From: Symsagittifera roscoffensis
Lineage: Eukaryota; Xenacoelomorpha; Acoela; Convolutidae
DNA: 64,000 bases
Direction of reading: 5' to 3'
Assembly: GCF_963678635.1 (NCBI RefSeq)
Contig: NC_087070.1
Location: 20,071,461-20,135,460 of the forward strand
Part shown: piece by piece, positions 38,201-48,900 of the stretch
Layout: the number at the start of each line of letters is the position of its first letter
Numbering within the stretch: position 1 is the first letter of the stretch
Position numbers and translations under genes: made by a program
The notes under the pieces: generated by a model
What the model was told of the DNA's origin: nothing
What the model saw: the letters and a program-made list of their open reading frames with translations, nothing else
Databases searched by the model: none

Positions 38201-39271
38201 GTGAATCAGCCGGGGAGACACGGGTGGACGCCATTGCACTACTGCGCCGAGTACGAGCGGGTGCAGTCGTGTCGGGTACTGCTCGAGGCAAGAGCCGATC
38301 CCACTCTGGTGGACAGCATAAAGGTTTTTACTGACGACAATGTTGTCAATTTCCTACCTTCGAGTTCCAATTTTCCTTGTCATACCTTTTCTTCCTATTT
38401 TATTTCTTTTTTCATGTTTCTTTTTCATTTTTTCATCTTGTTTCTTTTTTTCCGTATTTTCGTTTCTATCTTGTTTTCGTTTTTGGAGGTTTTTTTCTGC
38501 TGTGGTTTCAATTTGTCTTGTTCTTGTTATTAGAATTATGTTTTCCTCCTTGTCCTGCCGAAGTAACCCTGGGTTCCTCTCTCAACCCGAGTCCAGCAAA
38601 GGAAACGCAATTGCCTTTTGCGTGAGTTTGCTGCTTTGAATTTACGAGGCAGAAGCTTGAAGTTTCAAGCTAATAAAAGGCAGAATTGAAGAGGGTTTAC
38701 AAGGAAAGAGAGATAGAAGAGTTTGAGCCGCACATCTTTCAGCTGGCAATTTTGCGAAAAGAGTCCGTTGTGGACAAGGACTGGGGGAGGGGGTGTGAAT
38801 TGGGTTGACCACAATTTACATCTTGCACGTAGAATACTTGAATTTGTTTTCTGTTTTTCGTAGTTTTAATTGATGCAATATACAGCTTTCCCATGCAATA
38901 TACAGCTTTCAATATACAGCTTTCCCGTTAGCTAAAATTGTTTACAGGACACCCCATTAGACATAGTAGAAGACAAAGAAACATGCGGGGAGGAGATCCG
39001 ATCTCTACTGAGTGAAGCCACTCACTCATGGAATGCCAGAGCAGAAGAGGAGTCTAAATCCAACACACCCACACCCCGAAAGGTCACCCCGGCTGCGAAT
39101 TCCCCGGCCGCCCCTTCCCCGACGGCTACTGTAGCACCAGAAATTGAAACTGGGTCAATTGAAGAGGATGAAAAAGAAGGCATCTTACATGAGTCACAGA
39201 ATGATCACAACGATGACGATGATGGCGATGATGATGAGCATGAGTCGACTTTAGACAAACCAACAATCTAA
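26244..39271 (+). CDS. Ankyrin-repeat protein, five coding exons, 309 residues
   Basis: Exons: 1b 26244-26364 (or 1a 17385-17505), 2 37158-37318, 3 37658-37802, 4 38145-38323, 5 38948-39271 (TAA 39269-39271). Phases agree at every join and all introns are GT-AG. Residues about 4-230 form some seven ankyrin repeats, for example HTALHWASYRGHPSVVEILL and DGNTALMFASSKG, with boundaries falling at similar points in the repeats. Such repeats bind partner proteins; no enzyme domain is seen. The last 75 residues are low-complexity: first Pro/Thr/Ser-rich, then strongly acidic (a run of Asp/Glu around GDDDEHE). There is no signal peptide or membrane segment, so a cytosolic or nuclear adaptor is likely. 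I cannot name the orthologue. Intron 1 is 10.8 kb from exon 1b; introns 2-4 are 339, 342 and 624 bp. The two possible first exons are the notable oddity. Confidence 0.85.
26386..26974. other. Start of ankyrin intron 1, no feature recognised
   Basis: Unique intron sequence to the right of the duplication. It holds AAAGGGGGGACCCTTTGGG near 26935, similar to a segment inside the hAT-like MITE at about 61000. No exon is seen. Confidence 0.5.
26975..32262. repeat. Higher-order satellite array, 4 full units plus a partial one
   Basis: Units begin near GTGAAATTCTCA: 26975, 28158, 29322, 30489, 31796. Typical unit length is 1164-1183 bp. Each unit holds a roughly 480-bp single-copy part and about five diverged subrepeats of 136-140 bp, marked by GGTCAAAAAGTAAA, GATATATCACTCGACTTGTCC and AACTCCTTTTCTTAGG. 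Unit 4 has one extra 137-bp subrepeat (copies starting about 31256 and 31393), making it 1307 bp. The last unit lacks the early part (join at about 31828) and stops near 32262. Open frames of 90-103 codons recur because the DNA recurs. They run on both strands and lack domain features, so I do not call genes. Confidence 0.92.
32290..32640 (-). pseudogene. Retrotransposon gag scrap with a CCHC zinc knuckle
   Basis: On the minus strand, 32580-32368 reads KLCRFCGNNF, then SCPASNVTCRNCSRKGHF. This is the C-x2-C-x(n)-H/C pattern followed by a C-x2-C-x4-H knuckle seen in gag of Gypsy-type elements (whose consensus has CPA...C..C.K.GHF). The frame stops soon after and no protease or RT follows. It abuts the satellite array. 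The assignment to Gypsy instead of BEL is tentative. Confidence 0.45.
32687..32724. repeat. Perfect 15-bp hairpin
   Basis: GATGGGATGAACTGC (32687-32701) and its exact reverse complement (32710-32724), separated by 8 nt. It is followed by a doubled CTCAGCTGTTTTT. The origin is unknown. Confidence 0.85.
32725..34399. other. Ankyrin intron 1, no supported gene
   Basis: A solitary satellite-subrepeat-like motif (GGTTTCAAAATGATATATCAC) lies at 32831-32851. A 154-codon minus-strand frame (33301-32837) is the longest here. It has a hydrophobic stretch (about residues 15-40) but no recognised domain and strongly AT-driven composition, so I do not call it a gene. Near 33690-33745 GCAAGCTCGCAAC-CGTG/T occurs twice. 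A plus-strand frame at 33744-33968 contains KCKLC near WxxxEF, faintly like a BED finger, but this is too weak to call. Confidence 0.4.
34560..34900 (+). pseudogene. LINE reverse transcriptase fragment, decayed
   Basis: Around 34770-34870 the plus strand reads LPDSW-stop-TAYVTFLYEEDNLSSV followed by HPISY. This matches the LPxxWKxAxVxPIxKKGD...NYRPIS block that opens many LINE reverse transcriptases. The stop and missing downstream blocks show that it is dead. The limits are approximate. Confidence 0.5.
34901..36501. other. Ankyrin intron 1, no supported gene
   Basis: AT-rich with no coding-like exon. A plus-strand frame at 35390-35635 has a basic stretch (FTKQKKLAAKSDKKFQLGY) faintly like a retroelement integrase C-terminus, too weak to call. 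From 36100 to 36330 short GGAATCCG/GGAGTCC motifs recur. Confidence 0.4.
36502..36602 (+). repeat. 39-bp minisatellite, about 2.6 copies
   Basis: Units start TCAAACGTTCAATCTTAA at 36502, 36541 and 36580. The last is partial. The region just before (36420-36500) has diverged CAATTCTTGCCAACTC-like pieces. Confidence 0.9.
37820..37980 (+). pseudogene. Decayed copy of the exon 2 start inside intron 3
   Basis: Matches 37020-37172 in order: TTTTTGGAGGTGTA, TTGCGTA, GTGCTAATCTTGAATGAAGT, then GCAAAGTGAG. At the true exon 2 the acceptor is TTTCAG before CGGCGGCTATG. Here it reads TTTCAACGGTGGCTGTG, so the AG is lost and the copied coding start runs quickly into TGA. It is a local duplication that did not become an exon. 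Confidence 0.75.
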
Positions 39272-39319
39272 ACTTATCGAGAACTGGTTATCCGATAAAT
39301 ATTTTTTGACGAAGAGTTG

Positions 39320-39325
39320 AATAAA
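39320..39325 (+). terminator. Polyadenylation signal for the ankyrin gene
   Basis: AATAAA lies 49 nt after the TAA of exon 5, a normal position for a short 3' UTR and upstream of the convergent gene's stop at 39538. Confidence 0.6.
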
Positions 39326-39537
39326 GCAATTAAGTTGAAAATACAATTTCGATGGATAGATGCATATCACTTATATGTAGATCACCTAATAAATCTTTTT
39401 AAAAAGACTTATTACAATTCTGAAGTTTTCAAAATAATTTACAATCAGTTGGACGAGGCACATAAAAATCTGTTTACCATATTGATTTGTACAAAAATTA
39501 AGCTCCGAAATTTATATCATAACTAACCCAATCGTTC

Positions 39538-40959
39538 TTACTGGGTTACAGCTTCTTTGAGTTTTTTCACCGACCTTTTGCGCATTTTGTACCTTCGATT
39601 TGAACTCACTTCAGTTCTCTTGTTCAAGTTTATCGAGTGATCAGACAATTCTTTTTTATCCATTGCCAATTCAGGCAAACGAGGCATTTGATCAAACGGA
39701 CAATTATCTTCTTTAGGCCAATAGAGCAATCGGATTGAATAGCCGCATGTATGGACGTCGTGAAGCATTTGCGACATCGCAGCGTTTTTCCATTCCAGGC
39801 CAACGAATCCCCCGCATCGTAACTTTTGATACTCTGGGTCGTCATTTAGTCTCTCAATGAGACCCATTTTGGATCTTTTACTGTATTTTTCATTGCTATC
39901 GAAAAATGTTCTGGCCTCCGGGTGTTTTGCAGAAATAGCCAGTTGACCTTCTTGCTTTCGAGACAGATTATCAGTTATAACTGGATACTTCTCGCGTACA
40001 TTGACGAATGAGTTTTGAAACTCGTCGTCGATTTGGAAATAGTCGTCGAAAACAATTCGCTGGCACCTCAGAGCTCGAAACAGAGGAATCACATGGATTA
40101 AGTGACCTAGCCAATCATCTACAATGACTCCGTGTACTATTTTTTCCAGAGCTTCGCCAGGAAGAAAGACGTTTCCATCCAAAGGCAATACCCAGTCTGT
40201 GGTTTGATCCAAAGCAATCGCAATTCCGAAGTTCCTCGCTTTGTTCACGTCTTTCAGTTGTTCCAGAAGCTCTTCTGGTTTATCTGCGCATCCAGGTACC
40301 TTGTAGTATGCTTGGTTATGGTGATCCAGGGTCTTTCTTATAAGCTGTTCTTCTGTGCTGTTGTACATGCATGTGATGACCCAAATTTGTCTAATGCAAT
40401 GTGACGACCTTTGCAGCTCTTTTTCATTTTTTAAAATGTGTTGCAGATTGTTACTTTGTTGTTCCGGGGACTGTAACGGAGGTAAACTTGGTCCCATTAA
40501 TCGGACTATAGTCACATGTTTATGTTGCATCGTGCTTTGTTTCAGAAGCTCGCAAACTTTGCTTTCAGCGCCGTAAAAATGCTGGAACTCAATTTCGAGG
40601 CGCTCCAGCATTTGAGCCGGGACACTGTCAGATTTTTCCAGGTTTCTAATCATCGAATGGAATCTCCGGTTCTGAGCTATCGAGTCCAAAATAAAAAGCA
40701 TTGCAACAAGAACCAGAAACATTTTGAGAACGAGTTCTGCAATTCCTTTTTTGCTACTAGTTTGGCTGTCAAACGGAATACAGAGGCATCTGGCACATGA
40801 TTGTACGCATCGTATAGATCGTCTAAAGTGAGATTTCCTGGAAATCTTGAAAGGTAATTTGTCAATCCAGAAAACGACCTGAGCTCCTATACGGTATTTG
40901 AAGTCTTCGATAATATCATTTGATTGCTCAATATCATTTTTATAGCTTTGATTGTCCAT
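39538..40959 (-). CDS. Type II membrane protein resembling a glycosyltransferase, 473 residues
   Basis: A single uninterrupted reading frame with normal mixed composition. I start it at the ATG at 40959 (context ATCATGG). The frame runs 12 codons further upstream but has no ATG there, and an AACAG acceptor lies just before the ATG, which suggests a spliced 5' UTR. Residues 1-71 are polar or basic, 72-93 form one membrane helix (LVLKMFLVLVAMLFIL), and the rest would be lumenal: type II topology as in Golgi enzymes. The lumenal part has a beta strand-like IWVITCMYN (about 191-199), NKARNFG (239) and WVLPLDGNVF (256-265). A DGN after a hydrophobic strand resembles the DxD-type site of GT-A glycosyltransferases. 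Substrate and family are unknown, and the enzyme call is inference. Convergent with the ankyrin gene, 266 bp between stops. Confidence 0.78.
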   Translation of the reverse strand: MDNQSYKNDIEQSNDIIEDFKYRIGAQVVFWIDKLPFKISRKSHFRRSIRCVQSCARCLCIPFDSQTSSKKGIAELVLKMFLVLVAMLFILDSIAQNRRFHSMIRNLEKSDSVPAQMLERLEIEFQHFYGAESKVCELLKQSTMQHKHVTIVRLMGPSLPPLQSPEQQSNNLQHILKNEKELQRSSHCIRQIWVITCMYNSTEEQLIRKTLDHHNQAYYKVPGCADKPEELLEQLKDVNKARNFGIAIALDQTTDWVLPLDGNVFLPGEALEKIVHGVIVDDWLGHLIHVIPLFRALRCQRIVFDDYFQIDDEFQNSFVNVREKYPVITDNLSRKQEGQLAISAKHPEARTFFDSNEKYSKRSKMGLIERLNDDPEYQKLRCGGFVGLEWKNAAMSQMLHDVHTCGYSIRLLYWPKEDNCPFDQMPRLPELAMDKKELSDHSINLNKRTEVSSNRRYKMRKRSVKKLKEAVTQ

Positions 40960-41776
40960 GATAAATCTGTTAAAAATTACAGAACTTTCATTCAAACTAT
41001 TAGAAACGGATAAAGGCGTTTTACAATAGCCTACTCAAAATTACAGAAAGAACTAATAAAAAGCCGATTTGCGTGAAACAAAGAAAATTGACTATAAATT
41101 AAGAACGAGTTTATTCAGATTTACTCATAATGGTATTATTTGATTGAATAAAAATTCATTTTTCAACTACAGAGCTAGAAGTTTACAAAGTCTTTAAAGT
41201 TTTCACGCATCTTACCATCTAGAGATCTCAAACAACCAAGAAGTAAAAAAAAAACTAGCGTAGAAACTTCATCAATCGGTCTTAATTTTACTTAACTAAT
41301 ATATGACGCAAAGGTGATTTGGTTAACGTTTTCTAACCTTCTCAATCCCGTTCAAAAATCATCTATAAACTCAGAAACTAGCAGCAGATCTTCAATAGAG
41401 AAAGAAAGGAGCCTTGATTTATGAAAAGACCATTTTTGAATAGCTATAATAAAAAAAATTGACGAATGTTTTATTGGATTGTTCTCTTCATCGATACTAG
41501 AGTTGATGAAAGTAAAAATGGAACTAAAATGGATGATTTATAAGTGGACCTGCCATGGCGATCATTCTCTGGATAAGAAACAATGCCAAAAACAGATATA
41601 AGATTTTATTCCATAATTTTGATAAAATTTTACAATACAAAGCTTGGATTTTTTCAGGTCAAAGAAATGAACTAGTTAAGTTTTTATCTAACCCTTTATG
41701 GTTAAGTTTTTTTTCGGAATAGTGAACCTTTATTTTCAACCATCTTTGTCTGTGGTTTACTTTTGTTTAATAATAA
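40960..41776. other. 5' flank of the minus-strand membrane-protein gene
   Basis: AT-rich with no recognised exon or repeat. Promoter and 5' UTR exon(s) of the gene at 39538-40959 probably lie here, but no TATA or initiator can be singled out. Confidence 0.4.
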
Positions 41777-41854
41777 ATGCATCAAAACTTCTGCTCGTAT
41801 AAGAGACCACGTCATTTCAGAAGGTCTTTTATACGAGCAGAAGTTTTGATGCAT
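41777..41854. repeat. Near-perfect hairpin with 32-bp arms
   Basis: Left arm 41777-41808 and right arm 41823-41854 differ at one position and enclose a 14-nt loop. Weaker pairing extends outward about 20 bp (CTTTTGTTTAATAATAA versus CCTTTTCTTTAATAAAA). The arms contain CTTCTGCTCGTATAA, close to the left end of repeat E (GACTGCTCGTATCAG). It may be a pair of E ends brought together, or a separate foldback element. Confidence 0.9.
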
Positions 41855-42713
41855 TTTTTTATTAAAGAAAAGGAAAACTAAACTCAAAGCCTTCAAACTG
41901 GTTTTTCTCGAAACTGGGACAACATTTTTAGTGTTATTTTTACTGAAACGGTTCTATTATGATATGTCGCTCGACCCACTCCAAAAAGTATTTGTGGTAC
42001 CTGATTTTGCGTGGAAAACTACTGCCTATTACTGCTGTCGGGTGGTCAAATTTCAATTGTGCTTCCTGTTTATGTTTTGGACAAAACAGGATGATACCAG
42101 ACAAATCTATTATTGTTAATAACTGCACATGGTCCTTGCACCTCAGACCAACCGGATTTGGTGCAGAAATTGTCATGAGGTCAAAATCAAGCCATAAGCA
42201 ACTCAAAATTGTTTTAATTTGCGCATTTGTGACGTTATTAGTTTTTATCTGACTGCTTGCTGTTAAGAGCTATTGAAGGATACAAAATTTCTGCGGATTA
42301 CTCAAGAAATCTTGCAGAATAAAATTTGTCTCTGGAAATATTGTCGTTGAATGAGAGAAAGCTGGAAAAACAAATTTCATTTATGAAAAAAAAAATGCTT
42401 TCTAGGGTCCTTTTTATTCAGTTGGACGGAGTGTATATTGGGAGCAACGCAATAAGAACAAAAAAGACGGTTAATGATATCAGCAAAAAAACTTTCCCCA
42501 GAAAACCTTATTTTTTGCGCGCTTTTCACTTTCGCGTGCTAAGGATGTGCATCGTAGGGACAATTCGCTTATCTTGAAAGTGTAGAAACCAAAAAAGGTT
42601 AAATCGTCTGCTACTTATCATTACTTCTCTTTAAAAAGTTGGCGTCACATAATTAGTTTTCATTCGCTCACTATAAAGTTAGCTATAATACCAAATGAAG
42701 AGTCAAAAACTGA
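41855..42713. other. 3' flank of the minus-strand gene; satellite-like motif
   Basis: At about 41945-41985 is GGTTCTATTATGATATGTCGCTCGACC, a diverged relative of the satellite subrepeat motif (GATATATCACTCGAC). Frames here are short and unsupported. No polyadenylation signal is obvious below 42714. Confidence 0.45.
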
Positions 42714-42996
42714 TCATGAGCATTTGTTAAGATGCGAGTATCTGCTAAAATTCTGCCGCATTCTAATCGTCGACAAAATTCGTCGTCTTCTCAACTCGTA
42801 TTTTCGGTCTTTTCTGAATCCAAAGCTGTTGTATCTGGCTCTGTGTCTAGGCTGCCATTCATCTTTGGACCCACTTGTACTGTCGTCAGAGCTCTTCAGA
42901 ATATCTTCTCTCAGCATGGAATACTCGAGATGACGCCTCAGGCTGTTCGGTTCGCAGATCCACAGATGGTCTCTGCACATGATGTTATGTTTGAAC
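42714..42996 (-). CDS. Last exon of the unrecognised minus-strand gene
   Basis: 283 nt, starting after CTCCCTAG and ending at TGA. It encodes [20 protein letters not shown], then a Ser/Asp-rich linker ([13 protein letters not shown]) and an Arg-rich tail. A competing acceptor (CAG at 43011-43013) would give the same frame only from a phase 0 exon, which the upstream exon is not. Confidence 0.68.
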
Positions 42997-45900
42997 CTAG
43001 GGAGTTGCACCTGGTTTTGACACTATTTATTAATGAAAACTCAATGTCAATTCAAATTATGAAAGAAAAAGTAAAAAATACAAAAAAAACTCGAGCAAAA
43101 GGGATTAATTATAAGAGAAGTCTACGGATTTCGAACAAATTTTGCGTGAAAATTAGAAAATTCAGACAATTCTTTTTAATTTTTGGAAATAAATTGTTAT
43201 AATTTATTCTGTCTATTCAACTCTCTGCGATACCATCTCGGCATGATTGCTGTTCTATTGCAAATTTGTAATTCTAACAGTGTCAACTTTGTTGTATTCA
43301 GAAAACTAAAAAAAATTTTATGCTGAAAAATGTTTACATGAAAATTCCGAGAAATTAAAAATTAAGAACGCGTGAAAAACGTTTTTTCTTAATTAATTGA
43401 CTTGTTTCCATAAAAATTTTTTTGATAGAAACTGTTAAATATGTAAAAATGATCTGCTATTAACCAATGGAAAGTTAGGAATCGTCCCGGGTCCTCGTAA
43501 GGGAATGAACTCGAGTTCATGTCTGGAATGCCCACAGCCTGACCAAACTCCTGCCCCATGATCAGATATGAAGCACCCTCTCTTGCTCCCCGAAAATGAT
43601 CTCTCTGCAATTTTCCAGGACCAAAACCAACCTCCAGAATAGCATTTTGACAGATGTCCGGAATGTAGAAGGCCTACACACATAAAAAATTTTAGAAAAT
43701 TAACTTTGAAAATCATATCAATAAAGTTGCCATTCTTGAACAATTTGCACGCACTACCACAACTATATTAACTGTGCATGAAATTTTATTATTAAAAAAA
43801 GATATAAATATTGACACATCAACTTTAGAAATTTTGCCGATTACACTCAAAAAGTGATTACCCTTCAAAATCTTGGAGTTCGGACTTACTTTTCCCCAAT
43901 CAAAAAAAATGCGAAAACGGGGTAGTTTGTTTTTGTGCAAGTAGCAGAGAGTGTTCCTTTTTCTTTATCAACGCCAAAAAAAATAAGTAAAAAAGCGAAA
44001 AAAAAATTAATTCAAGTTTATTTGGCTCAATATGTTTTAAAAAATAAATGATTAAAAAGTAGATTGTATACTTTTAAAATTATCTTCACGACTAGTGATT
44101 TACTAATTGTCTCAATTTGATAATATCAAAAATATTTTGGAAAAAACACAAATAAGTGAGGGAGTTATTAGATTAAATTACCTCTTTATCTGTGGTTCTA
44201 TCTAAATTATTTTCAATAATATCAAACTTAAAAAATTGATAAATCATTGCTCTTGAACAATGTCTTGAAGATAATTTTAAAGTTTTCAATTATTTGATAT
44301 CTATTATCTAGTGCTATTACTAGAGATCAGGATTCAAAATAAAATACCTGATGATAGGTTTCAAATGATTTTGCAGTTCCCTTAAAGATGTAGCATTACG
44401 AGAACTGCTGCTTTCATAAAAAAAGGGAAAAAATTCAGGGAAAAAAATCAGATATTACTTTACACAAGTGTACAGTTGTTATCAAGGTCAACAGAAACAA
44501 TAGTGGAACTAAGAGCTTTTTCCCCCTCCCCTACCCAACAATTGATTTTCAATTTGTAACAAGACTGCTCGTATCAGGGCGAAGCCCTGAATGTTCCGAG
44601 TGCCGATTAAGGTTTATAGAGCAGCGGTAATAACATAAAAAATTAAATGAAAAAAAATTAAATGAAATTTTTTTTCTTCCAAAATTTGAAATTTTTTATG
44701 AAAATCATCCCCCCACACGCCATATAAAGCACAAAAAGATAGATTTCGTTCCTTGTAACAAATCAATTATGACAAGTAAGCTTCGTTCAACCAAATTGGA
44801 ACGATTTAAAAGACGGATTAAATCTCCGCTTACGCGTTAATAGCGCGAATTATATCGCGCGTTAATTGTCCCAAATTGGTCAAAATGGCCAAAATGGCAA
44901 TCTTTAAACCCTCATAACTTTACAAAAAATGATCATAGGTGAAATATCTTTTCGAAATTAAGTTCAGGACAACAATGGCTTTCGAGTGATATAAAAAAGT
45001 TCCGTCAAAAATGGCTAGTTAAAAAGTCGAATCTTGTCTGAAGAAAAAAAAAACCCAGACCCCGAGCACAAATATTCCGTTACTTTCGTATCGAAAGTCG
45101 GAGCAAAAACTATTTAAACATTGTCAAAATGTCATTTTGCATGGTAATCAAATTTAACATTGTGAAAAGATTTATTTTTTAAAGTTAACATAGTAAGATC
45201 ATCCACTTTTCCACAATGACACGTAAAACAAGTATGAAAATAGAAAATTGTTTTGCGTTAAAAACTGAGCTAATTTATAAGCTAATCTTTACTTTTTGCT
45301 ACAGGCACAGCAAAAGCTCCTTAACAACAACGCTCGTCTATCAGGGCGAAGCACTGAATGTTCCGACAGTTCCTTAATTCATATCAAATAGTTTTTGGGA
45401 AAAGAAAATATTGAAAACCTATACATTTTTGACAATATCAAAGTGTAAAATTTGAGTTGTACGAAATTAATACGACCAATTAGCTAGGCTCAATTTAATT
45501 TGGAACGATTTTGCTGTGCGGGATAATTGGCCACGCATATATAAATCGCGCTACGCCCTCAGCATTATGAATAAACTCTTAAAAGCGCATAATTTAGTCC
45601 ATAACATGGCAAATTTGGCAATTTTCAATCCCCCAGAACTTTACAAAAAAAAATCGGAGGTGAAATATCTTTTTACATTTGAACTCAGGAAGTCGGTATC
45701 TTTAATGGAGTATAAAAAATGCTTGTTGAAAATTATCATCTCGATCAGTGAATATTGAATGAATAAAAAACCACACCGAGCATAATAATTCCGTTTTCTT
45801 CGAAAGTCGGAACAACAAGATGAAGTCTTTGCTCGAATGTTTTTTTTTGGGAAATCTTCCACACATATGAACACAGTGCTTAGTAACTCTATGTTAATAA

Positions 45901-48900
45901 GAGCAAGTCGCTGGCCTCAATTGAGTTTGAATGCAATTTCTCAGCAAAAAAGTGCACTTTTGCAGCGTTAAAATATCCACATATATATTCCAAAATAGAT
46001 CGCGGTTTAATTATCCCGAATAGTCATAATGGGCAGTGTTCAAACCCCCATAATTTTACAAAAAAGATTGAATGAATGAGCTTGAATGAGGTCACGTATA
46101 AAAAAACCGAGTGAGCTATCGCCACCACAAAACTTTATTTCAAACTTTGCTGTGTAGACAAATTCTCATTTTGTTTCGAATGCTAAAACTGGCCGGCATT
46201 AGAATAAAACGATTAACTCAATAAATGTTTTTATTTGAAAAAAATTGTAGAAATAATGGTCGATAACACTTTAAGACCAGTAGCCAAAAAAAGGATTTTT
46301 CTTTCTGAAACAAAGCGGAAATATTTGAAATCAATCAATCAAATTTAGACTAAGCAAAAATCTGACTCAATTTACATTTTTTTGTGTTTGATTTTGTGCA
46401 AACTATTCGTTGCCGATTAGTTGAAAACTGTATGATTTGTTCCAGTAGCCAAGGGAAATATATTCCTCTAATTTTCATTGGGTGCGGGGATCATTCATAA
46501 AAATATCTCTGTATAACATATCTAAGTCCAAAATATCTTTGTGAAATTGAGCGCTGGACATCGTTGCATTAAACATGCTATAAAAATTTCAACCAAATGG
46601 TCTTGTTAAAAAATACAAAATTGTGTAAAAAACACAGTTGGCTATTATCCTACCACCATCAAAATCGGGTAAAAAATTTTTGAAATTTTTGCTATCGAAA
46701 AAAGTGCTGTTGGGTGAAAAAAAAATTCTAGAATTACTTTCGCTTTCTTTTGTGTTTTAATAATGCAAATGAAAAATTTAAGTTGCGAAATTTTGAAGAA
46801 AGTAACAAAATATATAAGCTTCAGAAGGTGTTTTAATCAGGCCCATATCAATTTTTTAACAAGTCATTTTTGAAAAAAAACTACCCTCTGACAATTATTG
46901 ACTTCCTGAAATTAAATTGGCTCACATTAAACAAAAAACATTTTGCATCAAGTTCTTTTTCGTTTGGTAATATGGACCAAAAATTGGCAATTTGGCCAGT
47001 TTCAGACATCGAACGCGCAACGCATTTTGTGGAATCAAAGTGCAAGCGCCGAACTAACCCGGAAAAGAAATTGTTTCAGATTGACTTGAGGCCCGCTATC
47101 TAGTCTTATTAAAGCGTTTCAAAACCCTAAATGCGTCACGTTTTCTTGATATAGTTTTTGGGCAGATGATCAATTTAAAAAAGTCATCGAAACTCAGAAG
47201 AACTGCTTCATAGACGTTAAAAGGCATCCGGAAGAATCATGGCTTCTTCCTTACACGAGTACTTTTGTTTTTTCAACTTTTGAAGAAAACGATAAATATA
47301 TATGCTAGGTCGAATTCTTTTTTTTTCAGACCAAACTCTGAAAACAAATTTACATAGTGGACAATGAATCTAAAATTTACAAGTTCTAAAGAGGCTGTGC
47401 GCAGCACTATTATAAATGCGCTATAAGTCAAGGTAAGCTGTTTGCTTAGAACTTTCAAGAATTGTCCCGAAATGAAATCGGACAAGCTAATTTGGCATGA
47501 AATTTGTCGCTCCACTTTCAACCATTATGTATAATTATTTATATTGACAGCTCAAAAAAAAACGAAAATAAAAAAAAGTCAAAGTTTCAGTTGTAGCAGC
47601 CCAAAAAACGCCTAAATGTTTTGCCAGCAGTCGAAATGATTGTTCAAAGCGTTTTTTTCAAACAAAAATTTAAAAAAAAAATGCTAATCATACAATTTCC
47701 ATATATGGAAATTGTATGATTAGCGTTTTTTTCATACCATTTTTTTTTCCTTTTTTTATGAAGAGATACCATTTTTGATACCAAAACAACAATAAAATAC
47801 CTTTGAAAATCGATTAAACTCATTTTGAAAAAATGTATGATAATTCTATGACTAGCATTTTTCCATAGACTAAGTGTATGAAATTGTATGATTAGCATTT
47901 TCGGTCTATGGAGGTCAACCCGGGTTATCAATTTGCTTAAATAATCTGATTCATCAATTTGAGTTTATCACTTTTGCGAAAACTATCTGGGATCGATAAA
48001 GCACAATCGCATCATTTAAGGTTTTGACTTGATATGCGAGCAGTCTTGTTTTTGACATGCTTCATCGGGAGCAGGCAGTTCGTCGCAAGCTTTCAAAAAC
48101 AACAACATCAAAGTCAACTTATGGCAAGCTTTCAAAGAGCAACAATGCTTCTCCAAGCAAATTTCTATGATAAATCAGTAAAAAAAAATAAAAACAAATG
48201 CTGAAAAAAGTGCAAAAAAATGAAAACCTTGGTTTCCCACTCGCCAAATAAAGCAATAAATGTTATTTATTGATAATGTATTAATAAGAGCAAATAAAAA
48301 ACTCAAAAATATCAAAAAATGACTGGTTAAGAAAATGATTTTTTATTTCAGATTTTTTCATGATCTTCCCTCACACACTTCTAACTATAAATTGATCTAT
48401 TTCAGGTCAACTAACGTGTAGATCAGTCCAAATCACTAGCTTTAGTTCCATTTCTGATGATTGCTGAGCCGGATTACTTTGCCAATTACGCCTGGTTAGA
48501 ATGAGTTATAATGAGCATTTTGTTATCAAGCTAGTTATAATTATAAATGCAGAGCAACCATGTTGTGACTTATCTCTTCAAGGCACTGTAGCCGGCCAAA
48601 CTATGCGGACAACTGTAACCGTGCAACAATTGACTTTAACAAAGTTTGTTAAACTAACATAGAAAATCACATTACTCAATTCTGAACAGTTTGACTTTCT
48701 CACGTTTACATGTTGATAAACTAGGAATTTATCCTAATTTGGTTACGAATCTAAGATTTAGGAATAGAATTGGATAATATCAACATAAACTGGTCCGCCG
48801 GTTTAATTTGATAGAATAACAGTGATTTTTACTAAAATCACAGGATAGTAGTTAGTCGGCGGTCAGGTATCCCGACAATTTACGCCCCCCACATTCAAAT

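Noticed and set aside
40960-40995. Upstream extension of the membrane-protein frame by 12 codons
   Set aside because: It contains no ATG and overlaps a likely splice acceptor; ATG at 40959 is the better start.
43011-43013. CAG acceptor giving a longer last exon of the minus-strand gene
   Set aside because: From the phase 2 upstream exon it would shift the frame into an early stop; the CTAG at 42998-42997 keeps the frame open.
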